A DNA stretch of 64,000 nt. It comes from Amborella trichopoda. Its lineage: Eukaryota > Streptophyta > Magnoliopsida > Amborellales > Amborellaceae. A model generated the notes under the pieces. It was not told the DNA's origin and made no database searches. It worked only from the letters and a program-made list of their open reading frames with translations. The stretch lies in the NCBI RefSeq assembly GCF_000471905.2, contig NW_006499677.1:466561-530560 (forward strand). The letters run 5' to 3'. A program made the position numbers and the translations under genes. Of the stretch, positions 10,757 to 22,440 are shown piece after piece (position 1 is the first letter of the stretch; each line of letters begins with the position of its first letter).

Positions 10757-10970
10757 TTGGACGTCGCTTCCCGTGTTTTTTGTACTTTCACATCTTTGAG
10801 TCATGTGATATTTCTCTCGTGCGACGCTTCAGTTCGCATACCAGTTGTGCTTCGGTGTCCCGTTTTCACGCGACGTGTCGTTTCACGTGTTGCTAGCATT
10901 TCTTCATGATTGGGACATGTGTCACACCGTCAGCTTTGCACGATATGCCGTCCCTCGCCTCCCTCTGGCT

Positions 10971-10978
10971 TTATAAAA
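10971..10978 (+). promoter_or_regulatory. TATA box
   Basis: TTATAAAA followed by GGGGG lies in an upstream region lacking open frames. B and D carry TATATAAATGGGGG and GTATAAACGGGGG at the same place relative to their related genes. Confidence 0.6.
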
Positions 10979-11002
10979 GGGGGTGCATAAGGGCAGTCTT
11001 TG

Positions 11003-11040
11003 TTTTTACTAGGGCTTTGATCAAGAGTAAAAACCCTAGT
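11003..11040 (+). other. hairpin in transcript leader downstream of TATA
   Basis: ACTAGGG (11008-11014) pairs with CCCTAGT (11034-11040). The overlapping TTTTTAC (11003-11009) can instead pair with GTAAAAA (11027-11033). The two stems are mutually exclusive. Related genes in B and D also have hairpins here. Confidence 0.6.
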
Positions 11041-11840
11041 TTCTATTTAGACTTCTACTTGTGTTTTGGTTCACCATCACCCTTTTGAGTTGGAATTTCC
11101 TCGGCCACGAGAGTTTTGTCGATGGCAATGGCCAGCACTAGCTCCACTTCTTTTTCTGGCGTGGCTCTTATGCTAAGCATTTGAGGGAATGTCTTTTCGC
11201 TCTTTTCTATGCTAATCCCTCTCCTCTTTCGTTCATGCCACAAGATCAAGAGGCTTTTGCGAGATCTCCTATTGAGGAGAGGCGCGCACAACTGAAGGAT
11301 TCGAAAGCTAGTTTTGCTCATGTGAAAGGTGAAATGTATGAGTGGAACGCCCTCCTCGCATCTTCCATTGAGGCTAGCACCTCCGAGTTAGTGGCTTCAT
11401 TGGCGACAATCAATGCTTTGGCCCTTAGGCACCGTGGGAGGCGCACCAAGCTGATTAGGTGAGAGTTGCTGGCCTTGGTGGTGATGCTCAATGTTTTTGT
11501 CCTCAGGAACCATGGGAGGCGCGTTGAGCTGATTAAGTGCTGGCGAGAGTATCGAACCAACCTCGCAACTTTGAGAGACCTCGAAGGCCGTTTGGTTGAG
11601 GTAAGAAGACTCATTGAGCGTGGAGGTTGAGCGGTGGCCGATGCTAAAGACCGAGAGGGTGGGATTCTTCACCTTTCGCATAATCCGTGAGGCTTCTCTT
11701 GAGGGGGTGCAGGAGATGAAGGCAAAGATGCATGAGGCACTTGACCATTTTTACAGTTTTTTGTTTTGTTTGCGGGCTTTAAAAGCCTGCCAAAATTTTG
11801 TAACCTTATGTTATGAATAAGATGGCTATCCTCTTTTTCA

Positions 11841-12013
11841 ACTTCTTGATTCATGTTCAATCCACTAATGTTTTTCTTCCCACGCTCCTACCTCAAACTT
11901 CGTCCCTCACCTTTAAGGAAATGAGAGAATGAACCCAAAAGCCCACTGGGAAGGCGTTTTAGTCCCTTCATGTTTGTCAAGAATGCCTGTTAGGGTTTTT
12001 CGTTCAGGACATT

Positions 12014-12054
<41 letters not shown>

Positions 12055-12199
12055 TTTATTTTTTTTTTTTTTTGAGGAGCTAGTTTTAAAGTCATACCAT
12101 CATGACTATAGTGAGGCGTGTTTTAAAGTCTTGCCTTCGAGACTGCTAGTAGAGCATGTTTTTAAAGTTTCTTGCCTGCGTAGGGCACACCCTAGACAG
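11841..12199. other. gene-free stretch with TG/TA microsatellite and poly-T
   Basis: A (TG)n(TA)n microsatellite lies at about 12014-12051, followed by a T run (about 12057-12074). The flanking sequence has GTCTTGCCTTCGAGAC-like text resembling the 3' region of element B near 28970. No gene seen. Confidence 0.7.
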
Positions 12200-13849
12200 T
12201 CCTTGTAGTGGTGTATTGACCTTCCTCAGTGAAGAGGACTTGCCATGGGATGAAGCCATGCAAGGCAGGAAGGGGGGAAGAATCCCATTCAGATGGAATG
12301 TCGAGGGGATTTGAAGTTGTGGGTTCGGGTCGTCGGGTTTTTTCAGTTTCCCCCTCTTTTGTTAGGCGAACAGGGCTCTTGAGCTCGGGGCATGGGTGCC
12401 ATGTCTCCCTGGCGAGCCTCATCCCTTCTAATAAAGTTCACCTTTCCACAACCATGGTACACCTTCAATGGTGCGAGCACCTTTGCTTGGGTGTAGGAGG
12501 TGGAGGTTTCAAGAGTGCTTAGGGTGGGGCTTCGAACCTGTTCTGACCTCTGATGAGGTTGGGGCCGCTCCTTAGGAGTTCTGCTCAAAAGCAAAGGCTG
12601 CTTGTAGGTTAGGACTATCCAACTGCTTTGGAGATATCCTTGGAGGATGGATCTGAACCCATGGCAGTGGCATAAGTTGTGAACGCTCTGCTGATGGTAG
12701 CGACACCAAAGGCCTTGGTCTTTACCGATAGTCCGCCCTTGTTTCTTTGTGGTGCATGACACTATCATCTCGTGCTGCACCAATATGTCAAAGATGGTGG
12801 GAAGCCAGTAGGGTGGCAGTTCACTCGCGGGGATCTCATCATCTGACTCCTCTTGGAGTGTGACCTATGGGAGGCCTCAGAGTCTTCAAAAGCCTTGTTG
12901 AGGTCCTCCAGGTTGATTTGCCCCTTCTAGATTAAGACCTCAATGTGGTTTTTCAACTGGATACAGTCTTGCATTGGGTGGCCTAACATCTAGTGGTAAC
13001 CACAATAGTTGGCATGATTGACTCACTTCGCCTGATCCAAGCCATTTGCTAGGGGAAAGGACCACCATGTCCTTCTCAATTGGCATTCTTAGGAGTGGCA
13101 CCCATGCCTTGTTGAAGCTATACTGCCGATTGAGTCTCCGCCCAAACTCTTCAGTCTGGTAGTAGCATTGTGGCGGAGACACCCTGTTATAATCTTGTTT
13201 TTGGGGCAGCTGCTGTTACGTTGCCTCCTGAATTCTTAGCTCTAGCCCTCAGGAGGTACTTAATGTCGGTAGGGGAGCCACATTGGGTGTAGGTTGGGAG
13301 GTGGTTATGAATGTCGCACTAATCAAATTTATTGATTGACTAGTGCGGGGATGGGTTCTACCGCTTCGGGCCTGCCCTCCCCCAGTTTAGGCTTGATCTC
13401 CTCCATGATGTTTCAACAACCTTTCTATTTTAGCTGCTTTTGTAATCATGTCAGAGAAAGCGGTGGGGTTGCGTGCCTCAACATGTAGGGAGATTTCTTT
13501 CCTCATGTTTCTTATGCATGTTTATACAGCCTCCGTTTCGCCCATGGGGTTGCTCTGGAACATGGCCAGGTCTCTCCATCTCTAGATGTACTGTCCCACC
13601 GACTTGTCTGGGTTTTGGGACATGGTCAGGAACTCTATAACCTGTGTATCCAGCTCCACTTCATAGAAGCATTTGTAGAAGAGCTGCTCCATTTCTTGCC
13701 AGGAGTGTCCTGAGTTGGGCTACAGGCTGGTGTACCACTTGAAGGCAGGCCCGACTAGAGTTTCTACAAACTACTGGAGCAACAGTCTGGGGTCCGAGGC
13801 TAACTCTTAGCACGCAGACATGAAGTGGGCCACATGCTGCTGAGGTGAA
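12200..13849 (-). pseudogene. gag of element E, downstream piece
   Basis: Reading leftwards on the minus strand from 13849: SPQQHVAHFMSAC, FVETLVGPAFKWYTSL, WQEMEQLFYKCFYEVE and TCIRNMRKEISLHVEARNPT are typical Tat gag landmarks. A knuckle-like CGYHxMLGHPMQDC lies near 12970-13010. Stops are frequent. The reading frame resumes exactly across element B into the piece at 39474-40058, with one copy of the 5-bp flank removed. Beyond the knuckle the frame degenerates towards 12200. The minus-strand open frame at 12343-12783 is in this stretch, but I recognise no domain in it. Confidence 0.85.
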
Positions 13850-14737
13850 TGGTTAGTTGCCTCGATCTCGCCCTCCGAATCTGGATGATCTGGCAGCACG
13901 TGTCTCGAGTTTCAGGAGAACTAGGGACTTTGAGATCGCTCTCTCGGGAACCTTGCTTATGAACAAGGGTAGGTATACCAATCGATGAGAGAGGAATTTA
14001 AGGTAGGTTGGGGACTTACTCGGGCTAACTCACGTGGGTGCCCTCTTAGATCATGAAGAAAGTCCCCCAGTCATAGAACTGTTTTGGAATCGCCTCCCTT
14101 GGCCTGTACTCTCATGTTTCTGCAATCACACACACATGGTTAATTTACAAAACAAGTGGGTCAAGTAATCCCTCCTTGTCTTTGGGCGAATGCACATAGG
14201 CGCATGCACATTCAAAAGAAGAAAAAAAGGGAAGAGAATAGATGAAAGAAGAAGAAAGGGATAGAATAGAGGAATGGGGGAGATAAGAATTTGACTAGGT
14301 GGCTAAACTAGCACAATAGTTAGACCAGAAAGTGATTGACCTGACGTGGTAGCAAGATAGGCACAGTAACTAAACCGACACAATGACAATACTACTAGAT
14401 GACAGAAAGATCATCGACCAGTCTGACACAATGGCTAACCTATCATGGCAGTAAGGCGGGCATGGTAATGAAAACCGGCACATCGACGATACTATTAGAC
14501 GATGCGACTACCATGGCAGTGCTTGACTTAGCCTCCCTTATCAAACGAGAGGGAAATAAGAAGAAGAGAGAAAAGAAAGAGAGAGGGAGAGGACATGCAC
14601 AGTACTACCGATGTCGTGCTTGTGAGAAAAAGAAAGGAAAAAGATAGAGGAAAAGAAGGAGCAATAAGAAAGAAGAGAAAGGGGAAAGAAGAAAGAAATA
14701 AGGGAGAGAAGGAAGAGGGAAGAAGAGAGAGAAAAGA

Positions 14738-15368
14738 TGGAAGGCAATGAGCATCTGTCGTCCATGATAGGAGAATTTAAAAGAGAGAGAAAACATGGAT
14801 GGTGATGAGCATCCGCTGTCCATGACAGGGAAATTAGAAGAGAGAGAAGACATGGACGGTGATGAGCTTCCATCGTCCATGACAGAGAAGAGAAGAGAAA
14901 GAAAACAAGGACCATGGTGTGCTTCTACCGTCTATGATAGAGAAGAGAGGAGGACAGAGAAAAAATTGATGGCAATGAGCTTCTGCCGTCCATGACACAA
15001 GAATTAGAAGTGAGAGAAAACATGAATGACGATGAGCTTCCACCATTCATGACAGAGAAGAAAAGAGAGAGAAAACATGGATGGCGATGAGCTTCTGCCG
15101 TCATAGAGAAGAGAAGAGAAAAGACAAAACATGGACGATGATGACCTTCTGCCATCCATGACAGAGAAAAGAAAAGAGAGAAAACATGGACGATGATAAG
15201 CTTCAGCCGTTCATGACAGAGAAGAGAAGAGGAAAAAGAAAACATGGACGGCGATGAGCTCCCGCCGTCCATGACAAAGAAGAGAAGAAAGAGAAAACAT
15301 GGACGGTGATGAGCTTCCGCCGTCCATGGCAGATAAGAGAAGAGGAAAGAGAAAAACATAAATAGCGA
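14738..15368 (-). repeat. hairpin minisatellite, about 57-bp unit, left block
   Basis: Each unit holds CATGGACGGC, then an 11-base spacer around GATGAGCTTCC, then GCCGTCCATG, so the arms can pair, followed by a purine-rich AGAGAAGAGAAGAGAGAG part. About 11 copies are present before the Tekay element cuts the array at 15368. Copy divergence hits both arms. The plus-strand translation of the reverse strand gives long spurious Ser/Leu-rich frames, which are not genes. Confidence 0.9.
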
Positions 15369-15414
15369 TGGGATGACCAAAACCTTTTTCAGCCAGTTAG
15401 AAAGCATGGCAGGA

Positions 15415-15705
15415 TAGAGAGGCCAGCGCCGGTTGGAAGTGCCATCGCCGAGTGAGTTGGAGAAGAGGCCAGCACCGGTTGGAAGAGCTAGCGCTAGGTG
15501 AGTTGGTGAAAACGCCAGTGCCGGTTGAAAGTGCCAACGCCAGGTGAGTTGGTGAAGAGGCCAACGCCGGGTGGAAGAGCCAGTGCCAGGTGAGTTGGTG
15601 AAGAGGCTAGGACCTGTTGGAAGAGCCAGCGCTAGGTAGATTTGTGTGAAGAGGCCAGCGCCAATTGGAAGAGCCAGCGCCAGGTGGATTTGTGTGCAGT
15701 GCCGG
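15415..15705 (+). repeat. minisatellite in the LTR, about 47-bp unit, about 6 copies
   Basis: The unit is built on GAGGCCAGCGCCGGTTGGAA and GAGCCAGCGCCAGGTGAGTT, with copies such as 15421 and 15468. The partner array in the 3' LTR is at about 22930-23205, with a different copy arrangement. Confidence 0.85.
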
Positions 15706-17058
15706 CTGTGTCTCTAACATGAATGAGTTGGGTATGTCATTTGTTATCGGCATGCTGATTGAGTGCCATATGTCCAAATTTTACAGTCTTTTGGTGACAC
15801 TTGGCAGACCACCTCAACCCAAGAGTACTTAAACCCCCTTCCTCACCCGTGCCACTCATTCTTACTTCATTTCTCTCTCTCTAAGACACAAGGTGGGAAG
15901 AAGTGAGTGTTGGTGGGTAGCCACTGTTGGGTGGGTGAGAACAATGAGGAGAGGAGCGGAGAAGATACCATTGTTGGTTAGGTAAGTGAATCCATCACCA
16001 TTGCATGATAGTCGTAAGGGTGCATGGAATTTATGCATATAAAATGAGAATGAAAGTGTATGTGATGTAAGAAAATCCTTACGCCTTTTTATTTAGAAAT
16101 TGGGGTTCTTGTTTCATGATATATGGTGAATGTCAAGAATGAATGCATGATTCTTAGATTATATAAGAAATGCATGCTATGCATGATTATGTGTGTTTTC
16201 ACATTGTGAGAGAATGGTTTTTATCAAGGGCCTTACCATGACATGAAGATCATGGAATGTATGCTTGAGACATGTTGTATGCCACTTTCAAATTCCAGAA
16301 GTTGGCATGTACTTTTTAGATGCTTTTGAACAGCAAAATGGGGTCCGATTAACCTCAAACCACCCCTATTGGAAAGATATACGAGTTTAGTAAAATGTTG
16401 CTTTTTACCCATTGCTGAAATTATTTACAAAAATGAAGTTATGTTTTAAAATGGGAAGGTATATTATTATTGACTGTTTTCCTGGATTTTTCATTTATGC
16501 CACTGTGGTCACGGATTTTAGCTAGACAAACAAAGTTTATTTTCAGCCAAACCATAGCCATTTGAAAGATCTTTGAATGCGCTAAAATTTTCATGCGGAA
16601 ACTATTATGAAAAGCTTCCTAGATTGAAAGTTATACCCTGCTTTATGAAGGTATGTCACTATGGGAGGTATTGATGAAAATCAGAACTATCACCTTGTTT
16701 TCCATGAAATTTTGAACCACCAAATAGAATCCAAATGCTTAAAAACTTGGTTTTTTAGAAATATATATGTCTTGGCTTAAATGTTTGTTTTGTACTCGTC
16801 ACAAGTTGACGTACGGTTTGAATGTTATAATGATTTGAAGCAGGGTTTGTCACTGTCCACTGTACACAGCAAAGGTAGTAAGTTAACCGTCATTTCCTTG
16901 AACCTTTAAGAGTTCAAAAGGAACCTATTGTCTTTAAACCACTCCCAAGTGAAGGATAGATGTGTCTGGTACGAAATTGATTTTGGAGCCATCTTCAAAT
17001 TCTAATGGTCCAAAAGTTAGGACCCCAATTGCTAGCGCACATACGCATGCATGAAAAT

Positions 17059-17320
17059 GATGCTTATGCTATATGTGAATGGATACCTACTGTGTGAATG
17101 ATGGTATCATGATGCTTATGCTCTATGTGAATGGATACCTACTGTGTGAATGATGGTATCATCATTCTTATTCTATATATGAATTGATACCTACTGTGTG
17201 AATGATTGTATCATGATGCTTATGCTATATGTGAATGGATACCTACTGTGTGAATGATGGTATCATGATGCTTATGCTATATGTGATTGGATACCTACTG
17301 TTTGAATGATGGTGCAGACA
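17059..17320 (+). repeat. 52-bp tandem repeat in the LTR, about 5 copies
   Basis: Units start at 17059, 17111 and so on, reading GATGCTTATGCTATATGTGA, then ATGGATACCTACTGTGTGAA, then TGATGGTATCAT. The 3' LTR holds about 6 copies at 24505-24835, so copy number changed after insertion. Confidence 0.9.
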
Positions 17321-18405
17321 ACTGCGAAGCTATTATGTTATATGAAAGGGGACCTATTGTGTGAATGATGGTGCTGACAGCTGTGATTTTTCTATGATTC
17401 CCCATGATAGGACGAGACTCAGGATGTGAGTAGTTGGGAGGGTCGTGCCCCCTAGATCTATGTGGGCACTACACATTGGGTCACCTAATGGTAGTGTAAT
17501 GTCCTCTCGCTAAAAGGGCACAACGAGAGGGTAGTGTCTTGCAAGGCCTCTCCCTATCAAAAACCCCAAAGCACGTTGCGGATGTGTGCGTGTGTGGGGG
17601 CCTTACGAAGTGGATCTTCCACTTGTCGTGGTTCACCCTCTTGAGTGAGGGTAGATGTCCCAAGTTCAGGATTGGCTTATCCATATCGATGTGGCTTCTA
17701 CTTCAGGAGTAGTTAGATTTGTTTGCTTGACTTATTTATGCTTTCTGTATGAGCTTTTAATTGAAGTTGTGATCTGCTGTCTTTATTACTCTACTTTAAG
17801 AAAGGTGATTGTGACGTATGCATTATAGATATTGAAGTGCCTTTCTCACATTTCTTTTAGAATGTTGAGAAGCATGTTAAGGGACCTTATTTGATACATG
17901 TATACATGTGTTGTGTATTGTTATCATTATCATGCTAGTTGGAATGCAATGGTATAGATCTGCTTACTGGGCTGTTAGCTCATTCCATCTTATTTTCATA
18001 ACTGTAGAGTGAAGAGTGTTGACACTTATGCTTAAGGTGGGTGACCATTGGGGATTTGAAGCTTGAAGTCGAGAGCTTAAAAAGCCATCCTATGAAGACT
18101 TCCATTGTATGTTTTGGATGTCTCAGTAATGTGTGGTGTACCTCATTTTTTGTATTTTTTGGCCTGTAGTGCCAAGAAGGAATTGTAAAGACTTTTTAAT
18201 ATTGGATGAATGAGATGGCTGTACTTTTGGAATTGTTATTTGTTTGGTTTAATGGTTTTATTCTGGTTTCTTTCATGGTTTGCTCTTGATTCCGTGTTTT
18301 CATGCGTTTAGCCACTCACACTTGAGTGACGTTCGCGACCTCCGATCTCGATCTCGTGCTCCATCGCCCTCCGACAGGGGTCAGGGAGCGGTGTCGTGAT
18401 AGTTG

Positions 18406-18419
18406 TGGTATCAAAGCAG
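18406..18419 (+). promoter_or_regulatory. primer binding site, tRNA-Met type
   Basis: TGGTATCAAAGCAG lies 4 bases after the 5' LTR end. The usual plant form is TGGTATCAGAGC, with one change here (G to A). Confidence 0.85.
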
Positions 18420-18512
18420 TCAGGATAGGATTCTTAGCCTAGGGAGTCTTAGAAGTGTCTGTAGGGTAGTTTTGATAGGCTAGTAACTGGGTGTTTCTGT
18501 TTTAGGTTGAAG

Positions 18513-19460
18513 ATGTCGAGGACTCGTACCAACAACACGAGTTCAAGTAATGGGAACACTAGGGCCTTCGATGAACTCACTAGAACTTTTGAGGCCTTGA
18601 CTCAAGCATTGAGAGAAGCTAGGCCGGCCCCTTCTACCCCCGCCCCTGATGTGAACGATAGTAATCTGATAGAAAGGTTCAGGAGGATGGCACCTCCAAG
18701 CTTTGTAGGGCACGAGGGACTAGAAAAATCTGAGAGATGGAGAAGGCAGATAGAAAAGATCTTTGAGGTTCTAATTTGCACCGACGAGCAGAAAGTCAGG
18801 CTGGGTACCTTTATGCTTGAAGGAGAAGATGAGCACTGGTGGAGCTCAGTAAAGCACTCACGGGAAGGGTCAGGAGTTGTGATTACTTGGAAGATTTTTC
18901 TAGAATTCTTTTATAAGAAATACTTCTCTGACTCCGTAAGGGAAAGGAAGGAGGTAGAATTCATAGAGCTACAACAGAGGAATATGTCCGTTGAGGAATA
19001 TGTAGCAACATTTGCTGAACTCGCCCGAGTTACGCCAGATATTATTAGAATTGAGGCACGAAAGGATAACAAATTTGAGAAGGGAATTTGGCCTGATATA
19101 AGAAGAAGGATTATTGCAGCAAACCTTAAGACCTTTGCCCCGCTACTGAACATGGCCCTAAAAATGGAGAGAGATGATGACAAATTTCGGGCAAGAAGAG
19201 ATGGAAAGTTGGGTGTCACCCACTCTGGGAGTTTTAAGAAGAAGACACAACCCCCTCTATGGAGAGAGTGGAAGGGGAGAAACAATCAAGGTGGTGTCAG
19301 GATCCCGAGGGCTATCCCAAATGATGTAAGGGGCAACCGATGCCCAGTTTACCCTCACTGTGGATCGGGGAACCATACGGTGACATAATGTTTCAGAAAA
19401 ACTAAGACCTGCTTCTGGTGCAGTAAATTGGGCCATTTAATTAAAGGTTGCCTCATCAAA
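18513..19460 (+). pseudogene. gag of the Tekay element, with zinc knuckle
   Basis: I take the start as ATG 18513 (MSRTRTNNTSS), because the only upstream codon in frame that could start is TTG. The gag domain spans about residues 55-230, with RRMAPPSFVGHEG, EKSERWRRQIEKIF, GEDEHWWSSVKHSR, FYKKYFSDSVRERK and QQRNMSVEEYVATF. A TAA at 19386-19388 separates a first degraded knuckle from a second, intact one: CFWCSKLGHLIKGC at 19410-19451 (C-x2-C-x4-H-x4-C). This is a structural protein that binds the element RNA. Confidence 0.92.
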
Positions 19461-20330
19461 GGATCAGATGACAGACCAAGAGTTCAAGGGCGGGTGTTCG
19501 CCCTAACAGAGCAAGAAGCCAAGGCGTCTTTGCATGATCCTGGTTCTTCCCATTCATTTGTTGCACCACACTTTGCATGACATCTAAATGTTAAATCTGT
19601 ATGACTTGTTTGGACTTTGATAGTATGTACGCCTATGGGGGAATCAATAGAAACTGATATGATGTATAAACAGTGTGGGATTGTGATTGAAGGGCATTTG
19701 TTGCCTATAGATTTGATACTTTTGGATATTTAATATTTTGATATTATCTTGGGTATGGATTGGTTATCTACCCACTATGCCACAATGCGCTGTTTTGATA
19801 AGATTATAACTTTTAGATGCCTGGGTCAACCTGAACTACATTTTAAGGGGATTAAGGATGTTTCTCTTTTACACATCATCTCAGTCCTTTGGGCCTCTCG
19901 CCTGTTAGCCAAAAGATGTGTGGGATATTTGGCTTATGTAGCAGAAAATTGGGGTGTTCAGTCTAAATTGGAAGAGATACCGGTGGTGAGAGAATATCCA
20001 GAGGTATTCCCTAAAGAGTTAACTTCTCTACCCCCGATTAGAGAAATTGAATTTAAAATAGAGGTGGCCCCTGATACTACTCTTATTTCTAAAGCACCTT
20101 ATAGGATGGCCTCAACTGAGTTGAAAGAATTGAAGGAACAACTACAGGAATTATTGAATAAGGGGTTCATCCGACCTAGTGTGTCACCATGGGGCACATA
20201 GGTTCTATTTGTGAAGAAGAAAGACGGGTCTTTGAGGCTATGCATTGAGTATTGACAGTGAATCAGGTTACAGTAAAGAATAAATACCCGTTTCCCAGAA
20301 TTGATGATTTATTTGATCAACTGCAAGGGG
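19461..20330 (+). pseudogene. aspartic protease and RT lead-in of the Tekay element
   Basis: The gag frame continues. The protease motif is DPGSSHSFVAP at 19536-19568, where the family has DTG or DSG followed by A/S, so the second residue is changed to Pro. A stop follows at 19578-19580. The frame reopens at 19749 with GMDWLSTHYATMRCFDK, the ILGMDWL signature that ends the protease region, and the RT lead-in VVREYPEVFPKELTSLPP and RMASTELKELKEQLQELL. It stops at 20199-20201. Confidence 0.85.
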
Positions 20331-20760
20331 CCTAATTATTTTCAAAGATTGACCTTCGGTCTGGGTACCACCAATTGCGTGTTAAGGAAGGTGATATCTC
20401 CAAGACCGCCTTTAGGAATCGTTATGGTCACTACGTGTTCTTAGTCATGCCGTGTGGGTTGATGAACGTCTCAGTTGTCTTTATGGAATTAATGAATAGA
20501 GCTTTTAGACCCTGTCTAGATGATTTTGTGGTGGTATTTATTAATGATATTTTGGTATATTCCAGGAATCAGACAGATCATGTGCAACATTTAAGAATGG
20601 TCCTCCAGACTCTAAGGGCGGAAAAGTTGTATGCTTAGCTCAATAAGAGTGAGTTCTGGCTTCCAAGCGTGGCTTTCCATGGGATATTGTTTCCAAAGAC
20701 GAGGTGGCAGTTGATCCTTGCAAGATTGAAGCTATGCTTAAATGAGAGAGACCAATGAAT
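20331..20760 (+). pseudogene. reverse transcriptase of the Tekay element, active site altered
   Basis: In another frame from the lead-in: [15 protein letters not shown], then [20 protein letters not shown] and [18 protein letters not shown]. The catalytic F-x-D-D motif reads FIND (20537-20548), so the first of its two Asp residues is Asn. Stops flank the segment. Polymerase activity is not expected. Confidence 0.88.
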
Positions 20761-21300
20761 GTATCTGAAGTTCGCAGTTTCCTAGGACTGGCAGGGTATT
20801 ACAAGCGTTTTGTAGAGGGATTCTTGAAGATATCACTTCCCTTAACCCGCCTACCCCAAAAGGAAGTCAAGTTTGTGGGAGAGAAGTTTTCAACAATTGA
20901 AGGAAAGATTAACTATAGCTCCAATATTGATTTTGCCCGAGGGGAATGAAGATTTTATAGTTTATACTAATGCCTCACACAAAGGGCTTGGGTGTTTATT
21001 GATGCAAAGGGGAAAGGTTATAGTCTATGCCTCTAGGCAGTTAAAGCCTTATGAACAGAACTATCCCACCCATGATTTAGAACTGGCAACGGTGGTTTTT
21101 GCCCTAAAAATTTGGAGACATTATCTATATACAACTCAATTTAAAGTGTTCACCGACCATAAGAGCCTCAAGTAATTGTTTTCTAAAAAAGAATTGAATA
21201 TAAGACAAAGAAGATGGATGGACTTGCTCAATGATTATGATTGTACCATCAATTACCACCCAGGTAAGACTAATGTTGTGGCAGATGCCTTAAGTAGGAA
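20755..21300 (+). pseudogene. RT connection and RNase H of the Tekay element
   Basis: VRSFLGLAGYYKRFVEGF (about 20767) is the conserved end of RT. A frame change near 20900 leads to RNase [20 protein letters not shown], where the family has Asp before Ala-Ser, then [20 protein letters not shown] and VFTDHKSLK. The first catalytic Asp is therefore Asn here, as in RT. The segment [18 protein letters not shown] follows near 21250, the usual end of RNase H. Confidence 0.85.
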
Positions 21301-21475
21301 GCTCGTGGTGTCAATGGCTCACATGATGGTTTGAGAGATGAAGCTACTAGAAGATGCAGTAGAGTGGCATCCAACTCTGCCCCTTGATGGTGGGAAAGGA
21401 ATAATTTCATGTATGAGAATAGAGCCACATCTCTTTCAACAAATCCAAGTGGCATAAAAGGAGGATCCTTGATTC

Positions 21476-22440
21476 ATGAAAATTTTCAAGGAAATAAGGT
21501 CGGAAGGTAAGGAGGACTTTACTCTGGGCAATGCTGATATGTTGAGATTCAACGGATGGGTTTGTGTTCCTAATAATGACAAGGTAAAAAGGGCTATTTT
21601 AGAAGAGGCACATCACACCCATTATTCAGTGCATCCAGGAAGCACAAAGATGTATCAGGATTTAAAAAGAGTCTTTTGGTGGAATAACATGAAGACAAAA
21701 GTAGCAAAATTTGTTTCTAAGTGCTTAACTTGTCAGCAAGTGAAGGCTGAACATCAGAAACCTGTGGGACAGTTACAACCCTTACCTGTGCCATAATGGA
21801 AGTGGGAGCACCTAACTATGGACTTCGTGTCTGGCCTGTCGAGATCAAGTTCGAGGCACGATAATATTTGGGTCATTGTAGAGCTCAATAAAGCTGCTCA
21901 TTTATTGTCGGTCTGTACTACTTATACCATGGATAAGTTAGCCCAATTATACGTCAAGGAAATTATAAAACTGCACGGGGTGCCTATTAGTATTGTGTCC
22001 GACAGAGACTCTAGATTTACTTCAAGGTTTTGGAATAGCCTGCAGTCGACTATGGGGACCAAACTTACTTTTAGTGCAAGTTTCCATCCTCAAACTGATG
22101 GACAATCCAAAAGGACCATCTAAACCCTGGAAGAAATGTTAAGGGCATGTATTGCAGATTTCAAGGGAAGTTGAGATGATCATTTGCCCTTGATAGAGTT
22201 TTCTTATTACAACAGTTTTCAAGCCAGTATCTAGATGGCGCCTTTTGAGGCACTGTATGGGAGGAAGTGTAGATCGCCCATATATTGGGATGAGGTCGGT
22301 GAAAGAAGAATGTTGGGACCAGAGATTATTCAAATGACCTCAGAAAAGATCGCTTTGATTCAGGAAACGCTTGAACATCTTAAAGTTGGCAGAAGAACTA
22401 TGCTGAAAATCGGAGAAGGGAACTTGAATTTATAGTAGAA
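21476..22440 (+). pseudogene. integrase of the Tekay element, catalytic Glu changed
   Basis: The zinc domain H-H-C-C is in 21476-21796 (EEAHHTHYSVHPGSTKMYQD, then KCLTCQQVK). The catalytic core in 21818-22123 has Asp in MDFVSGL and Asp in [11 protein letters not shown]. The third residue, normally Glu in DGQSERT, is Lys (DGQSKRTI near 22095-22121). Stops follow, then APFEALYGRKCRSPIYWDEV near 22235. Confidence 0.88.

Larger units (their letters stand above)
10757..11840 (+). pseudogene. short antisense-type gene beside E gag: TATA, leader, coiled-coil ORF, poly(A)-like tail
   Basis: A TATA box (10971-10978) is followed by a hairpin leader, an open frame of 75 codons (11235-11462, MPQDQEAFARSPIEERRAQL...) and, after a stop, more of the same frame with an Arg/Leu-rich, coiled-coil-like pattern (HGRRVELIKCWREY, LRDLEGRLVEVRRLIERG). 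It closes with ALDHF and a tail reading TTATGAATAAGATGGCTATCC. The IDHF/IDRF/LDHF ending and this tail also close the genes in elements B (35709-35760) and D (54673-54600, minus). I infer a related gene lacking the plant mobile domain. It runs opposite to E's gag. Function unknown. Confidence 0.55.
15369..18401 (+). repeat. 5' LTR of the Tekay element
   Basis: It opens TGGGATGACC and ends GTGTCGTGATA, where the 3' LTR has GGGTCGTAACA, so the terminal CA has become TA. It contains a minisatellite of about 47 bp near 15420-15700 (core GGCCAGCGCCGGTTGGAAGA) and a 52-bp array near 17059-17320. Length is 3033 bp. Confidence 0.92.

Noticed and set aside
12343..12783. Independent gene from the 146-codon minus-strand frame
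   Set aside because: It lies in the decayed end of E's gag in the same orientation, and no start context or domain supports a separate gene.
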